DNA of 64,000 nucleotides from an uncultured Lachnospiraceae bacterium (GCA_902762905.1 CACWQE010000015.1:52430-116429), one strand, 5' to 3'; counted from the first letter of the stretch, positions 44,801 to 54,101 are shown. Numbers and translations are program-made. Notes: generated by a model from the letters alone, not told the origin.

Positions 44801-45176
44801 TTGTTGTAACAGTGATAGTAGCTGTACCAGCCTTACCTGCTGTTAAATTAATTGTAGAAGCACCCTTTTTGGCTTTCTTCTTATTCTTAGGCTTAGCAGC
44901 AACCTTAGCTGCTACTACAGAAGAATCACTTGACTTTACAGTTACCTGTAAAAGATTCTTTGCTACTTTCTTGGTTGTCTTAACGTTCGCTTTGAATGAT
45001 GTTGTCTCGCCGACATTCATTGTCTTGGCAGCAGGCACACCAGCTAAGCTCTTAACAACCTTGTTTGACGCTGCCTCAACATTAGTAGATGGAGTTACTG
45101 TAATCACAGAAACAGCCATTACGAATGTAAGAACAAGTGCCAAAGCACGTTTGAACTTTCTCGAGTACTTACTCAT
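41817..45176 (-). CDS. Large secreted protein with bacterial Ig-like (Big_2) domains
   Basis: A signal peptide (RALALVLTFVMAVSVITV, cleavage near VEAAS) leads to a lysine-rich domain, a Thr/Gln/Ala repeat linker (TTQATTAATTQ, about residues 148-185), then about three Big_2 domains (for example SVSADVTSITEKGG, ITLSDEDKTASLYVGET) and several further beta-sandwich modules. No sortase motif, choline-binding or S-layer repeat is evident, so attachment is unknown. AAGGAGGA precedes the ATG and a promoter lies at 45290-45318. It is flanked by Rpn genes and shares its linker and 3' repeat with the 36101 protein. Confidence 0.85.
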   Translation of the reverse strand: MSKYSRKFKRALALVLTFVMAVSVITVTPSTNVEAASNKVVKSLAGVPAAKTMNVGETTSFKANVKTTKKVAKNLLQVTVKSSDSSVVAAKVAAKPKNKKKAKKGASTINLTAGKAGTATITVTTKAKNKKNKKVTKKMVVTVAEPTTQATTAATTQATTAATTQATTAATTAATTAATTQAPNNNNNNNTNEKPAAVLKKISVSADVTSITEKGGQAKLSVKSESEGAEIATVTYKSSNTQVAIVDEDGVVTGVNYNPAPVTITVTATDKNGNSASATIAITVTALKTAKITLSDEDKTASLYVGETKTLKPTVTDAEEGYVIDWTSSKESVATVKDGIITAVSKGQAIITGVVKGTNASVSCTVTVSDEAPGIEKFEASHAGTLKVTFSAPFSKADQENLNIDLKIGSDKAPAFETEWATDGKSVELVKKSDYEVATYTVTISGEKVAYNTNKAEATYKVEPRTIASIDIPTDYVPAYAYAKILFEAKDQYGDVMQNVTANQFTWQITSERASTDTQNSVYTGRLNRTGNIYANLDPADTKLVADQDDITVFAYLTSNSKIRVTKNIGVKNLAVQNIKITGTKEDKVYQNSKEFNVELTYEATDNLGGAVDLEAYYNGAYTSKITTTTSKEDICEAPVITKEGTILVKVPANAVGKATVTVMAKDNKLSEYEIEILAAPYAKEVVFPAENTVSVVAGEVAKIPVTFKNQYGDAMGVGSVTPAAFADCFGTIGVNGFKGELSSDDVTYVNGANEDYLLVDTINVKNKGTATLTARSTDEDPITTTFGLEVTAPRGANKIKITKAPKETILVGQTTTVEFEIQDAYGKAWTDAATYRMEVAGATLQDDASTDYIVVSRPVINTDGTGYVTITGKAATSKASAQQIQLNLKKLDGKYITNEPVKYAFTVNNNIAEGDKGIVATLDKASYKAGTKAVLTLTAQYDGQKLGTYNESYEAVAIYDSVSGKAVNYPVKFENGVAKVEIETSKAGDKVVYYGQIESDGNGYATTFKTGEVKIEPNDPVAFNISVEDTDVTVSYVDVKGNTVDIDKTNVSQAIAKISVSSKTGKDVTANYVSVDGASQIVVSFNKGVASFGLLDKIPEGYTLTFTYGGFTATYTAE
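44640..44740 (-). repeat. Tandem coding repeat in the Thr/Gln/Ala linker
   Basis: The unit ACCACTGCAGCA, with ACCACACAGGCA variants, repeats about eight times, encoding TTAA/TTQA. Units are multiples of three bases, so copy changes alter linker length without a frameshift. Confidence 0.75.
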
Positions 45177-45588
45177 ACTTCGTCCTCCTTAAAATGATAT
45201 AATTTTCCCAAGCTTTCCCGAAACCCAGAAACGATTCCCCTAAAAGCTCGTTTTTTGCACAAATATGATAATTTATGCACTTCGTATATATAATACAGCA
45301 TTTTTCGTAGAAAGTCAACGAATGAGACCCTTCTCAGAGCAACAACATTTTTCGCAATTCGTTACTTTTTACTATCATTTTTCCTTGTATTTACGTACTT
45401 TTTTTCACTGTTTGTACGGGTTGCACAATCAATTTTATTAGTTATACACAGTGAGTGAACCTTTCTTCACTTTATTTAGATTTTACAAATGTTTTCAAGA
45501 AATTTTATTTCATTTTTCCTTAAACAAAGCAAATGCAAAAAAGCCGCCATACGACCATTCTAATCGCATAGCGGCTACCATCGACATC
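45177..45588. other. Intergenic stretch with the promoter of the Ig-like protein
   Basis: On the minus strand TTGACT (complement of 45313-45318), a 17-bp spacer and TATTAT (45290-45295) form a promoter about 110 bp upstream of the start codon. The remaining AT-rich sequence up to the terminator at 45542-45576 shows no gene. Confidence 0.55.
45542..45576 (-). terminator. Terminator of the liv/kinase operon
   Basis: On the minus strand AGCCGCTATGCGA pairs with TCGTATGGCGGCT, followed by TTTTTT, 13 bases past the kinase-like gene's stop. Confidence 0.75.
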
Positions 45589-46215
45589 CTATAATTGTTT
45601 CATTCTGAACTTGACATATAACTCAATCAGCTCTGCACAATTTTCTCTGCCCACTTTATCACTGTTGATAAACAAATCATAATTCGTTGGATTCGTCCAG
45701 TCCTTACCGGTATAATACTTGTAATAATCTGCACGGTATTTATCCGTCTTTGAGATCAGACGGTTTGCCTCTGCCTCTGACACACACATTTTATCCACGA
45801 TCGATTTCACACAGGCAGCTCTTGGCGCATCAATATAGATCCGATACACATTATCAAAGTATTCCAACACATGATCCGCACACTTTCCGACAATGATACA
45901 GGACTGGCTGAGTGCCAATGACCGGATGATCTGTGCCTGCAGATTGAACAGATTGATATCGGATACGAAGTCCTTCTCACTTGGTGCAAGGATCGTCTTA
46001 GTCGGAATTCCTTTTAACATCTTGGCAAACAGGCTGCCCCGCAGTCTCTCATCCGTCTCATGGAACAATGCTTTATTGATTCCACTCGCATCCGATGCCA
46101 TATCCAAGATCTCATTTTCATAACATGGGATTCCCATCTTCTTAGAGAGCTCTAACGCAATGGATTTACCACCGCTGCCGAAGCCTCTCGCAATCGTAAT
46201 TACAAAATTGTCCAT
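45589..46215 (-). CDS. Cytidylate kinase-like family protein
   Basis: The P-loop is RGFGSGGKSIALELSKK (residues 10-26), followed by a cytidylate-kinase-like lid and helical region (EAEANRLISKTDKYRADYYKYYTGKDW). This belongs to the Cytidylate_kin2 group common in Clostridia, whose substrate is uncertain; a true cmk is usually encoded elsewhere. It is 12 bases downstream of livF and probably shares the liv message, though no functional tie is known. Confidence 0.8.
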   Translation of the reverse strand: MDNFVITIARGFGSGGKSIALELSKKMGIPCYENEILDMASDASGINKALFHETDERLRGSLFAKMLKGIPTKTILAPSEKDFVSDINLFNLQAQIIRSLALSQSCIIVGKCADHVLEYFDNVYRIYIDAPRAACVKSIVDKMCVSEAEANRLISKTDKYRADYYKYYTGKDWTNPTNYDLFINSDKVGRENCAELIELYVKFRMKQL

Positions 46216-46227
46216 ACTTCATTCCTC

Positions 46228-46932
46228 CTAGTCTCCCAGATATGCTTTACGAACCGCATCATCATGCAGCAGATCGTCTGCTTTACCGGATAATACAATG
46301 CTTCCGGTCTCTACAACATATCCTCTATCCGCAATCTGCAACGCAGCATTTGCATTCTGTTCTACTAACAATATGGTAGTGCCTTCATCCCGGATCGTCT
46401 TGATGATCTCAAAGATCTCCTGTACTACGATCGGAGCAAGTCCCATGGAAGGTTCATCCAACAACAGTAATTTCGGTTCTGCCATCAACGCCCTGCCAAT
46501 TGCCAACATCTGCTGTTCACCACCGGACAGGGTTCCTGCAAGCTGACTTCTTCGTTCTCTGATTCTTGGAAAGTATTCAAACACTTTTTCCATGGTTGCC
46601 TTGATCGCCGCCTTATCTTTTCGAAGATACGCCCCTAACAGCAGATTCTCTTCACACGTCTGATCACCGAATACACGTCTTCCTTCCGGTACCTGACTGA
46701 TCCCGGCTCCCACGATCTTATGTGGCGGTAATTTACTGATCACGGTATCATTATAGGTAATCGTTCCACTCTTAATATGATTCAGTCCACTGATGGCACG
46801 AAGGGTTGAAGTCTTACCGGCACCATTGGCTCCGATCAGCGTTACAATCTCGCCATCATTTACATCCAGACTAATTCCATGCAGGGCATGTATCGCTCCG
46901 TAATAGAGATCAATATTATCAATCTTTAACAT
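46228..46932 (-). CDS. livF: Branched-chain amino acid ABC transporter ATP-binding protein LivF
   Basis: Walker A GANGAGKTSTL, signature LSGGEQQMLAIGRALM and Walker B LLLLDEPSMGLAP are all present, with the LivF-type length (234 residues) and the VVQEIFEIIKTIRDEGTTIL tail. It pairs with LivG to power uptake of Leu/Ile/Val or related amino acids. It lies two bases after livG in the order livJ-H-M-G-F. Confidence 0.95.
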   Translation of the reverse strand: MLKIDNIDLYYGAIHALHGISLDVNDGEIVTLIGANGAGKTSTLRAISGLNHIKSGTITYNDTVISKLPPHKIVGAGISQVPEGRRVFGDQTCEENLLLGAYLRKDKAAIKATMEKVFEYFPRIRERRSQLAGTLSGGEQQMLAIGRALMAEPKLLLLDEPSMGLAPIVVQEIFEIIKTIRDEGTTILLVEQNANAALQIADRGYVVETGSIVLSGKADDLLHDDAVRKAYLGD

Positions 46933-46934
46933 AA

Positions 46935-47702
46935 TTATGCCCCCTTTCCTAAGTACGCCTCGATTACCTTCGGATTCTTCTGAATCTCCTCCGGCACACC
47001 ACTTGCGATGATCTCGCCAAATGATAATACGTAGATATATTCACACACATTCATAACCAGTTTCATATCATGTTCGATCAGCAAAACAGAGATCTTGAAC
47101 TCTTCCTTGATCCAACGGATCATCTCCGTAAGCTCTGCCGTCTCCTGCGGATTCATTCCCGCTGCCGGCTCATCTAACAGTAGAAGCTTTGGCTTTGCCG
47201 CTAATGCTCTCGCAATCTCCAATCTTCTCTGCTCCCCATAAGGAAGATTCTTTGCCAATTCATCTGCCTTGTCATCTAACTTCATGATCTTCAGATATTC
47301 CATGGCCTCTTCTTTCATCTTTGCTTCTTCCTTCATCTGATGAGGACTATGAAAAATGCTTCCAAGCAACGTCGTCTTTGCCTGAAAATCAAAGCTTACC
47401 ATTACATTCTGTAACACCGTCAGATCCTTGAACAACCGTATATTCTGGAATGTTCTGGCGATCCGCTTGGAGGTGATGTCATATGGTTTGATTCCATCAA
47501 TTCGCTCGCCGTTGAAATCAATCTTACCACTCGTTGGCTTATATACTCCGGTTAACATATTAAATACTGTTGTCTTACCGGCACCATTTGGTCCGATCAA
47601 ACCTACTAAGTTATTGTCACCAATCTGCATATTTACGGTATTTACGGCAGTCAGGCCGCCAAATTTGATGGTTAAATTCTTAACATTTAATAACTGTTCC
47701 AT
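46935..47702 (-). CDS. livG: Branched-chain amino acid ABC transporter ATP-binding protein LivG
   Basis: The ATPase begins MEQLLNVKNLTIKFGGLTAV; Walker A GPNGAGKTTVFN, signature YGEQRRLEIARAL and Walker B LLLLDEPAAGMNP follow, plus the LivG-type long insert after the Q-loop (FQNIRLFKDLTVLQNV). The ATG at 47702 lies one base beyond the livM stop with GGCGGGTGAG as ribosome site; the longer frame to 47816 lies within livM and is rejected. Product 255 residues. Confidence 0.95.
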   Translation of the reverse strand: MEQLLNVKNLTIKFGGLTAVNTVNMQIGDNNLVGLIGPNGAGKTTVFNMLTGVYKPTSGKIDFNGERIDGIKPYDITSKRIARTFQNIRLFKDLTVLQNVMVSFDFQAKTTLLGSIFHSPHQMKEEAKMKEEAMEYLKIMKLDDKADELAKNLPYGEQRRLEIARALAAKPKLLLLDEPAAGMNPQETAELTEMIRWIKEEFKISVLLIEHDMKLVMNVCEYIYVLSFGEIIASGVPEEIQKNPKVIEAYLGKGA

Positions 47703-47703
47703 A

Positions 47704-48744
47704 TTACTCACCCGCCTTTGCCGTCTTATCACCCTTATGCGTGATCTTTGCATATATTCTCTTGCACCAGTTTGCAATACCTTTGACCGTGATCTCTTTC
47801 GTACCAAGAATACCATTTGGACGGAAGATCATCAAAGCAACCAACATGATCGCATAGATCAGCATTCTGTTCTCCTTGAACACTTCACTAAGTCCCCGGA
47901 GGGATTCCGGAAGGAATACAAGAATCGCAGTACCAACTACTGTACCGGATACACTACCCATACCACCTAATACAACGTAGGTAATGAAGTCAAAGGACTT
48001 CGCATAGTTAAATGTTACCGGATCAATGAATGTATTGAAATGTGCATACAATCCACCGGCAAGTCCTGCCATTGCACTGCCTAACACAAAAGATATCATC
48101 TTATACTTCGTTGGATTGATACCCATTGCCTCTGCTGCAATATCATCCTCGCGGACTGACATGATCGCACGTCCCTTGGAGGAATGAATCAGATTCTTGA
48201 TAATGGCAAAGCAAAGGGCTACACAGAAGAATATCGTCATCAGACTTGTTTTGACCGGGATACTTGTCATACCCCTCGCGCCACCGACATAGTCGATGTT
48301 CTGAATCACTACCTTGACAATCTCACCAAAACCCAAGGTACAGATTGCCAGGTAATCGCCTTTTAACCGCAGGATCGGGTAACCGATCAATGCTGCAAGA
48401 ATGGCAGCCGCAAGAATACCGACTAACAACGATACTCCATATGGCATATTGAATTTCTGTGTCATGATCGCTGAACCATATGCACCGATCGACATGAATG
48501 CTGCATGTCCCATGGTAAGCTGACCGGTGTATCCCAAGATCAGATTAAGGCCAAATGCTGCGATCATGAAGATTCCAGCGGTCTTAACAACACGCAATGT
48601 ATAACTGTCAAGAATGCCTCTCTGGATCAGAAGTAAGGCAATTCCATATATGGCAAACAGCACACCTATGATAATCGCATATTTGATATAAGTCTTCACG
48701 ATCACGCTCTTATCAAATGCTGTATCTTTCATCTGTTCTTCCAT
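47704..48744 (-). CDS. livM: Branched-chain amino acid ABC transporter permease LivM
   Basis: A polytopic protein of about eight to ten membrane helices with the LivM signature GYTGQLTMGHAAFMSIGAYGS and the permease motif AEAMGINPTKYKMISFVLGS facing the ATPases. I choose the ATG at 48744 (AGGTGA upstream); a GTG at 48753 lacks a site. With LivH it forms the membrane channel. The first stop-start gap to livH is nine bases. Confidence 0.95.
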   Translation of the reverse strand: MEEQMKDTAFDKSVIVKTYIKYAIIIGVLFAIYGIALLLIQRGILDSYTLRVVKTAGIFMIAAFGLNLILGYTGQLTMGHAAFMSIGAYGSAIMTQKFNMPYGVSLLVGILAAAILAALIGYPILRLKGDYLAICTLGFGEIVKVVIQNIDYVGGARGMTSIPVKTSLMTIFFCVALCFAIIKNLIHSSKGRAIMSVREDDIAAEAMGINPTKYKMISFVLGSAMAGLAGGLYAHFNTFIDPVTFNYAKSFDFITYVVLGGMGSVSGTVVGTAILVFLPESLRGLSEVFKENRMLIYAIMLVALMIFRPNGILGTKEITVKGIANWCKRIYAKITHKGDKTAKAGE

Positions 48745-48753
48745 AATAATCAC

Positions 48754-49638
48754 CTACACTTTCTCTCTGACATTCTTGCCAAACAAACCTGCCGGCTTGA
48801 TCAACAGAATTAAGATCAATACGGAAAATGATATCGCATCGGACAATCCGGAACTGATGTATACCTTGGATAATGTCTCAATAAGTCCCATGACAACACC
48901 ACCAAACATCGCGCCCGGTATAATACCGATACCACCTAATACCGCTGCAACGAAGGACTTCAGACCAGGCATAACGCCCATTGCCGGTGTCAGCTTCGGA
49001 TACAATAATCCAACCAATACACCTGCGGTTCCAGCCAATGCCGATCCAATACCGAAGGTAATGGAAATGATCCGGTTCGTATTGATTCCCATAAGTGCTG
49101 CTGCATCAGAATCATAAGAGGTTGCTCTCATGGCTCTTCCGACCTTGGTCTTCTTGACCATCAGCTGTAACAAAATACAAAGGGCAATCGTAGTAAGCAC
49201 CGCAATGATCTGATAGTTACTGATAATAACACTTCCTACATTGTAGGACTTTAATGGGAACAACTCCGGAAATGACAAGGAGTTCGGACCTGCCAAGAGG
49301 TTTGTTTTCATCAGGTTCTGCAACAGCAGCTCCACACCCATTGTGGTAATAAACAAGGTAACCTTTGGCGAATTACGCAAAGGTTTATATGCAATCTTCT
49401 CAATCAACATACCAAGGATTGCACAGGCTAACATTGCAAATACCAACGTTCCGGAGAACCCGAACCGGAACACACATACTGCAAAATAACCGGCATACGC
49501 ACCAAACATATAGATATCACAATGGGCAAAGTTGATCAGCTTGATAATTCCATATACCATTGTATATCCGATTGCTATGAGGGCATACACACTTCCCTGG
49601 CAAATACCATTTACAATCTGTTGTAATAATGTATCCAT
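48754..49638 (-). CDS. livH: Branched-chain amino acid ABC transporter permease LivH
   Basis: About eight membrane helices; MDTLLQQIVNGICQGSVYAL and IGYTMVYGIIKLINFAHCDI form the usual LivH start, and the coupling helix DSDAAALMGINTNRIISITF is conserved. The ATG at 49638 has AGGAGAG nine bases upstream. The upstream gap of about 230 bp to livJ holds no gene and only weak hairpins. Confidence 0.94.
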   Translation of the reverse strand: MDTLLQQIVNGICQGSVYALIAIGYTMVYGIIKLINFAHCDIYMFGAYAGYFAVCVFRFGFSGTLVFAMLACAILGMLIEKIAYKPLRNSPKVTLFITTMGVELLLQNLMKTNLLAGPNSLSFPELFPLKSYNVGSVIISNYQIIAVLTTIALCILLQLMVKKTKVGRAMRATSYDSDAAALMGINTNRIISITFGIGSALAGTAGVLVGLLYPKLTPAMGVMPGLKSFVAAVLGGIGIIPGAMFGGVVMGLIETLSKVYISSGLSDAISFSVLILILLIKPAGLFGKNVREKV

Positions 49639-49870
49639 AGCCATCTCTCCTAACCGTCTAGAGTCCGGCAGGCAGACCATCTGATACTCACCACACGCTC
49701 CATCGCTGCTCTTATATCTTCCGAGCTGCTTCCATCCGGATATCCGGTGAATACAGATTCTGTCTGTGCCCGACTACCTGTTTATTTTATCTTGCTTCTT
49801 TGCTGGCTGCCACGCTATGGATGTTACTACAACCGTTGCGTCTCGCAGGCGCGGCTGCCTGGAGTTTGTC

Positions 49871-51058
49871 TTATTCCTCTGGTGAGATCTCTTCCACGAA
49901 GCTGAAGGAACCGTCTTTTACCTGGTTCACAACCACGCTCTTGATCGGATCACCATTCTCATCAAACTTGTAATTTGTGGTACCACATTTCTCATCTAAG
50001 CTATGTAACGCATCTTTCACTGCATCCGCATCCGTGCTTCCTGCTTTCTCAATCGCTGCCTTTGCAATGTATACGGCGTCGTAACCTAATACAGAGAAGG
50101 AACCTGGTTCTGCATCAAATTTCTCTTTATAATCTGCAACAAAATCTTTCAGGTTATCTGACTGAATCGATACATGGTCTGTAAAGTACATACCTTCTAC
50201 TGCATCGCCACCGATCTCAACCAATGCTGGGTCGGAACATGAATCACTACTCATCAACTGCACATCTAATCCAATCTCAGATACCTGCTTTGCGATCAGA
50301 CCAACTACATCATAATCATCCGGAAGATATAATACAGTTGCACCGGAATTCTTGATTTCTGTCAGATATGACTTGAAATCACTATCACCGGTATTGTATT
50401 TACCTTCATAAGCAATCTCACCGCCAAGTTCTTCAAATGTCTCCTTAAACTGACCGGAAATACCAACACAGTAATCTTTACCTACGTCATAAAGCATTGC
50501 TACCTTATCTGCTTTCAATGTATCCTTTACAAACTTTGCTGCTACTTTACCCTGCAATGGATCGATAAAGCAGGCACGGAAGATATAATCTCCACCCTCT
50601 GCTGTTACCTTTGCGTTGGTGGAACCAACGGATATCATGATCTTCTTGGCCTCATTTACAATCGGTGCCATTGCGATAGAACAGCTGCTTGCATAAGAAC
50701 CAAGCACCATATCTACCTTATCCTGCTCTAACAGCTTGGTTACCGCATTCGGTGCGGTTGCCGGCTTATTCTCATCATCCTCAAATACTGCCTCAATCTG
50801 TTTGCCATCAATACCGCCTGCTGCATTGATCTCATCAATTGCCAACTGGCTACCATTCTTACAAGCGGCACCGATATTTGGTGCATTACCTGTTAACGGA
50901 TACACAAATCCTAACTTAATGGTATCCCCACTGCTCGAGCTACTGCTGCTTCCACCGGATGATTCCGAAGTTGCTGCTTCCTCACTACATCCAACCATGG
51001 ACATACACATTGCCATAACGGCCGCTACTGCTACTACTTTTTTGAATAATCTCTTCAT
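49871..51058 (-). CDS. livJ: Branched-chain amino acid-binding lipoprotein LivJ
   Basis: The lipobox MVGC (Cys24) and Ser/Gly linker anchor a periplasmic-binding-protein fold on the outer face of the membrane: IKLGFVYPLTGNAPNIGAAC and the following residues open the ligand domain, with GSYASSCSIAMAPIVNEAKK for the binding loop. It delivers Leu/Ile/Val or similar ligands to LivHM. AAGGAGGAATT is the ribosome site. It is the first gene of the leftward liv operon. Confidence 0.94.
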   Translation of the reverse strand: MKRLFKKVVAVAAVMAMCMSMVGCSEEAATSESSGGSSSSSSSGDTIKLGFVYPLTGNAPNIGAACKNGSQLAIDEINAAGGIDGKQIEAVFEDDENKPATAPNAVTKLLEQDKVDMVLGSYASSCSIAMAPIVNEAKKIMISVGSTNAKVTAEGGDYIFRACFIDPLQGKVAAKFVKDTLKADKVAMLYDVGKDYCVGISGQFKETFEELGGEIAYEGKYNTGDSDFKSYLTEIKNSGATVLYLPDDYDVVGLIAKQVSEIGLDVQLMSSDSCSDPALVEIGGDAVEGMYFTDHVSIQSDNLKDFVADYKEKFDAEPGSFSVLGYDAVYIAKAAIEKAGSTDADAVKDALHSLDEKCGTTNYKFDENGDPIKSVVVNQVKDGSFSFVEEISPEE

Positions 51059-51125
51059 AATGAATTCCTCCTTCTAACTTTGGGTCTTGGTACTAAATTC
51101 CATGAACGGGTTACTAAAATATAAG

Positions 51126-51157
51126 AAAGGCGTCACGCAATATTGCGTAACGCCTTT
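51126..51157 (-). terminator. Perfectly paired terminator upstream of livJ
   Basis: AAAGGCGT-ACGCAAT arms pair with ATTGCGT-ACGCCTTT with one internal mismatch; on the minus strand it is followed by CTTATATTTT. It ends the aminotransferase transcript or acts as an attenuator in the livJ leader, since only about 65 bp remain to the livJ start. Confidence 0.65.
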
Positions 51158-51334
51158 GTTATCACACTAGAATAGGTATTCTGTTATTTATATTGTTTGG
51201 CGATAATTGTTAATTCAAAAAACAATCTTTTTACTTCTATGCGTCTCGCCATATTATAATCATGTTATATAACTTTCTTGTCAATCACTGATCTGCAAGC
51301 AGCTCATGCTTGACTTCAAAAGTTGCATTCGCAC

Positions 51335-52669
51335 TTATGCGATCATTTTGTCAACTTCCGTGAGAACTTCGTCTAGCATCGTCATAGCGGTGCGGAGTTC
51401 ATCCTCCTTGATGATAAGCGGAGGCGCTACAATAATGATGTTCTCATGGGTATAAGTTGAGAATCCTTTTGCCTTCAACATGCCGCAGATCTTACCCATC
51501 AGGTTTTCCTTGTCAGCATTGTAACCAACAAGCGGCTCCTTGGTTGCTTTGTCTTTTACAAGCTCAACGGCTGAGAACAAACCTTTGTAACGAACATCAC
51601 CAACACAGGCATGTTTCTCTTTCAGGTCTTCTTCAATCTCACCCAAGATCTTACCCATGGCTCTTACATTATCAAGAATGTGGTCTTCCTTATATACATC
51701 CAATGTTGCAACACCGGCTGCGCAGGAAAGTGGATGACCACTATATGTAAGTCCACAAAGTAATTTATGATCATCGAAATAATCGGCAATCTTCTTATCT
51801 ACAATCACGCCGCCAAGTGGAGAATATCCACAGGTAACACCTTTAGCAAACGTAATGATATCCGGCTTAATGCCCCAATTCTGACAGGCAAATACTTCAC
51901 CGGTTCTACACCAGCCCATCATAACCTCATCACAGATCATCATGATGCCGAATTCATCACACAGATCACGGATACCCTGCAGATATCCATCCGGAGGAAT
52001 GATACATCCGTTACTACCGGTAATTGTCTCACACTCGATTGCTGCAATACTTTCCGGTCCTTCATAAATGATCTGCTCTCTCAACTTACCGATATAGAAC
52101 TTTGTTGCTGCTGCATCATCTTCAAAATCAACTAACTCTCTATATACATAAGGATCAAAGAACTTGACATATCCCGGAATACCAGGCTCACAGTTAAAAC
52201 GTCTCGGCTCACCGGTTAAGTTGCCTGCACCCATTGTAGAGCCATGATAAGAACGATAACGGGACATTACCTTATTTCTTCCTGTATATAATCTTGCAAT
52301 CTTCAATGCATTCTCATTGGCATCAGCACCACCTAAGGTAAAGAATACCTTCTGCATATTGTCCGGTGCCAACTCAATAATCTTTCTTGCTAACTCCGAC
52401 TTCACATCAACCGCATAACCCGGTCCGATAAATGGCAGCTTATGTGCCTGCTCTGCAATCGCATCCGCCACCTTCTGATTACCATAACCGATATTTAAGT
52501 TAACTAACTGGGAGCTCATATCATAATACTTCTTACCATCTGCATCATAGAAGTAAATGCCTTCTGCTTTTGTAACAACGGTTGGATCTAATGCTCCCTG
52601 TACTGACCAGGAATGAAGTACATGTTCTTTATCTAATTTCTTGATCTCTTCTTTTGACATCTCTCTCAT
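51335..52669 (-). CDS. Class III PLP-dependent aminotransferase
   Basis: A fold-type I aminotransferase for omega-amino compounds: GGADANENALKIARLYTGR (phosphate-binding region), YRSYHGSTMGAGNLTGEP, the ICDEVMMGWCRTG aspartate motif and the lysine-bearing TFAKGVTCGYSPLGG. Length 444 is normal. Relatives use taurine, beta-alanine, GABA or similar donors with pyruvate or 2-oxoglutarate; I cannot choose. The iron-dependent dehydrogenase gene 110 bp upstream in the same direction suggests that the aldehyde formed is reduced to an alcohol. AAAGGAGA precedes the ATG. Confidence 0.9.
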   Translation of the reverse strand: MREMSKEEIKKLDKEHVLHSWSVQGALDPTVVTKAEGIYFYDADGKKYYDMSSQLVNLNIGYGNQKVADAIAEQAHKLPFIGPGYAVDVKSELARKIIELAPDNMQKVFFTLGGADANENALKIARLYTGRNKVMSRYRSYHGSTMGAGNLTGEPRRFNCEPGIPGYVKFFDPYVYRELVDFEDDAAATKFYIGKLREQIIYEGPESIAAIECETITGSNGCIIPPDGYLQGIRDLCDEFGIMMICDEVMMGWCRTGEVFACQNWGIKPDIITFAKGVTCGYSPLGGVIVDKKIADYFDDHKLLCGLTYSGHPLSCAAGVATLDVYKEDHILDNVRAMGKILGEIEEDLKEKHACVGDVRYKGLFSAVELVKDKATKEPLVGYNADKENLMGKICGMLKAKGFSTYTHENIIIVAPPLIIKEDELRTAMTMLDEVLTEVDKMIA

Positions 52670-52778
52670 AATACATATCTCCTTTACATCATTTCATTCT
52701 ATATTAGTTATTACGAAGCACTCTGCTTTCTTATCATATGCCTCGTATTCATAAACAAGCCGTAATACCCTGCTCTCT

Positions 52779-53936
52779 TTACCATAATTCCTTATACATT
52801 CTCAGCACATCCTCTTTTGTGGTTGCCTTACGGGTATTTCCCGGACTTCCACTGGCGATCGCATCGTCTGCCATCTTATCCATGACCTTGAAAAATGCCT
52901 CCTTATCGACACCATATTCCGCCAATGTCGGAACCTCTAATGTCTCACAAAGTTCGATGATAGCTGTTAAGAACGCTTTCGCTGCTGTCTCATCATTCTC
53001 TTTCTCTGTCGCTACTCCGATCGCCCTTCCAAGATCCGCAAATCGTTCGTAGGTTCCGTCTAACGCAAATGTCAGACAAACCTTTAACAACATTGCATTG
53101 GATAATCCGTGTGGTACATGGAAGTTTGCACCGATCGGACGACTCATTCCATGAACTAAGGTAACGGAAGAGTTATTAATGACCACTCCTGCTTCTAATG
53201 CTGCAAGTATCATTTCTTCCCTTGCTTCCATATCTTCGCCATCGGCATAAGCTCTCGGAAGATATTTGAAGATCCGCTTGACGGCATCCATTGCAAATAC
53301 ATCGGTAAGAGGGGATGCCTTCTTAGAAGTATATCCCTCCACCGCATGGGTTAAGGCGTCTAATCCGGTTGCATTTGTTACACTCTTTGGAGAAGATACG
53401 GTAAATGACGCATCTACAATTGCAACATCCGGTATCAGCACCGTCCCCTTTAATAACATCTTAATGCTCGTCTTTGTATCGGTAATGATCGTAAACTGCG
53501 TTGCCTCCGAACCGGTTCCTGCCGTTGTCGGAATCGCAACCATCGGAGGGAGTGGATTCGTAATCTCTTTTCCCATGTAATCCGCTATCTTACCGGGGTT
53601 GGTGATCAATGCTCCGATTGCTTTCATGGAATCCATTGGACTTCCACCACCAATGGCAATGAGAAAATCACATCCATTTGCCTTATAGGCTTCCACACCA
53701 CCGTCGATCATCACATCATCCGGTTCTCCGGTAATATCATCATAGACCGCCCAACCGATTCCAATCTCATCTAACAGATCCGTAACAATCTTGACATTGC
53801 CGATCCGGTTCATTACTTTACCACTCACAACCAATGCTTTTGTTCCTAATGTCCGAATCACCTCTTTGCTCTGTCCTAGAGCATCTGCTCCACTGATTAC
53901 TTGTTTTGGCATGATAAACTTACTTGCCATCTGCAT
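52779..53936 (-). CDS. Iron-containing alcohol dehydrogenase
   Basis: The Rossmann part has AIGGGSPMDSMKAIG and TTAGTGSEAT; the metal site residues lie in DALTHAVEGY and HGMSRPIGANFHVPHG, as in group III alcohol dehydrogenases. It reduces an aldehyde to an alcohol with NADH, the likely partner of the downstream aminotransferase. The start is one of three close ATG/GTG codons; AAGGAG precedes them. It is divergent from a DeoR-family regulator, with a promoter-plus-hairpin leader between. Confidence 0.93.
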   Translation of the reverse strand: MQMASKFIMPKQVISGADALGQSKEVIRTLGTKALVVSGKVMNRIGNVKIVTDLLDEIGIGWAVYDDITGEPDDVMIDGGVEAYKANGCDFLIAIGGGSPMDSMKAIGALITNPGKIADYMGKEITNPLPPMVAIPTTAGTGSEATQFTIITDTKTSIKMLLKGTVLIPDVAIVDASFTVSSPKSVTNATGLDALTHAVEGYTSKKASPLTDVFAMDAVKRIFKYLPRAYADGEDMEAREEMILAALEAGVVINNSSVTLVHGMSRPIGANFHVPHGLSNAMLLKVCLTFALDGTYERFADLGRAIGVATEKENDETAAKAFLTAIIELCETLEVPTLAEYGVDKEAFFKVMDKMADDAIASGSPGNTRKATTKEDVLRMYKELW

Positions 53937-54101
53937 CACACTCCTTGTTACATTATGTGTTTCATCATCTTTTGATAATGTTTATGTCATTTATTGGGTA
54001 GATATTACAACCACATCACCATAATGTCAAGTATGTTTTGTCCTTTTTTAATTATGTTAAGTATATGTTTTTATTCACTTAACATTGCTAAGCAAACAAA
54101 A

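Noticed and set aside
44458..45192. Long rightward open frame of 244 codons
   Set aside because: It is the reverse-strand shadow of the secreted-protein gene; its Val/Ala/Cys runs mirror the Thr/Gln/Ala tandem repeat, and it lacks a ribosome site.
47703..47816. N-terminal extension of LivG
   Set aside because: The extra residues lie in the livM coding end, are basic and unlike LivG, and the ATG at 47702 has its own ribosome site.
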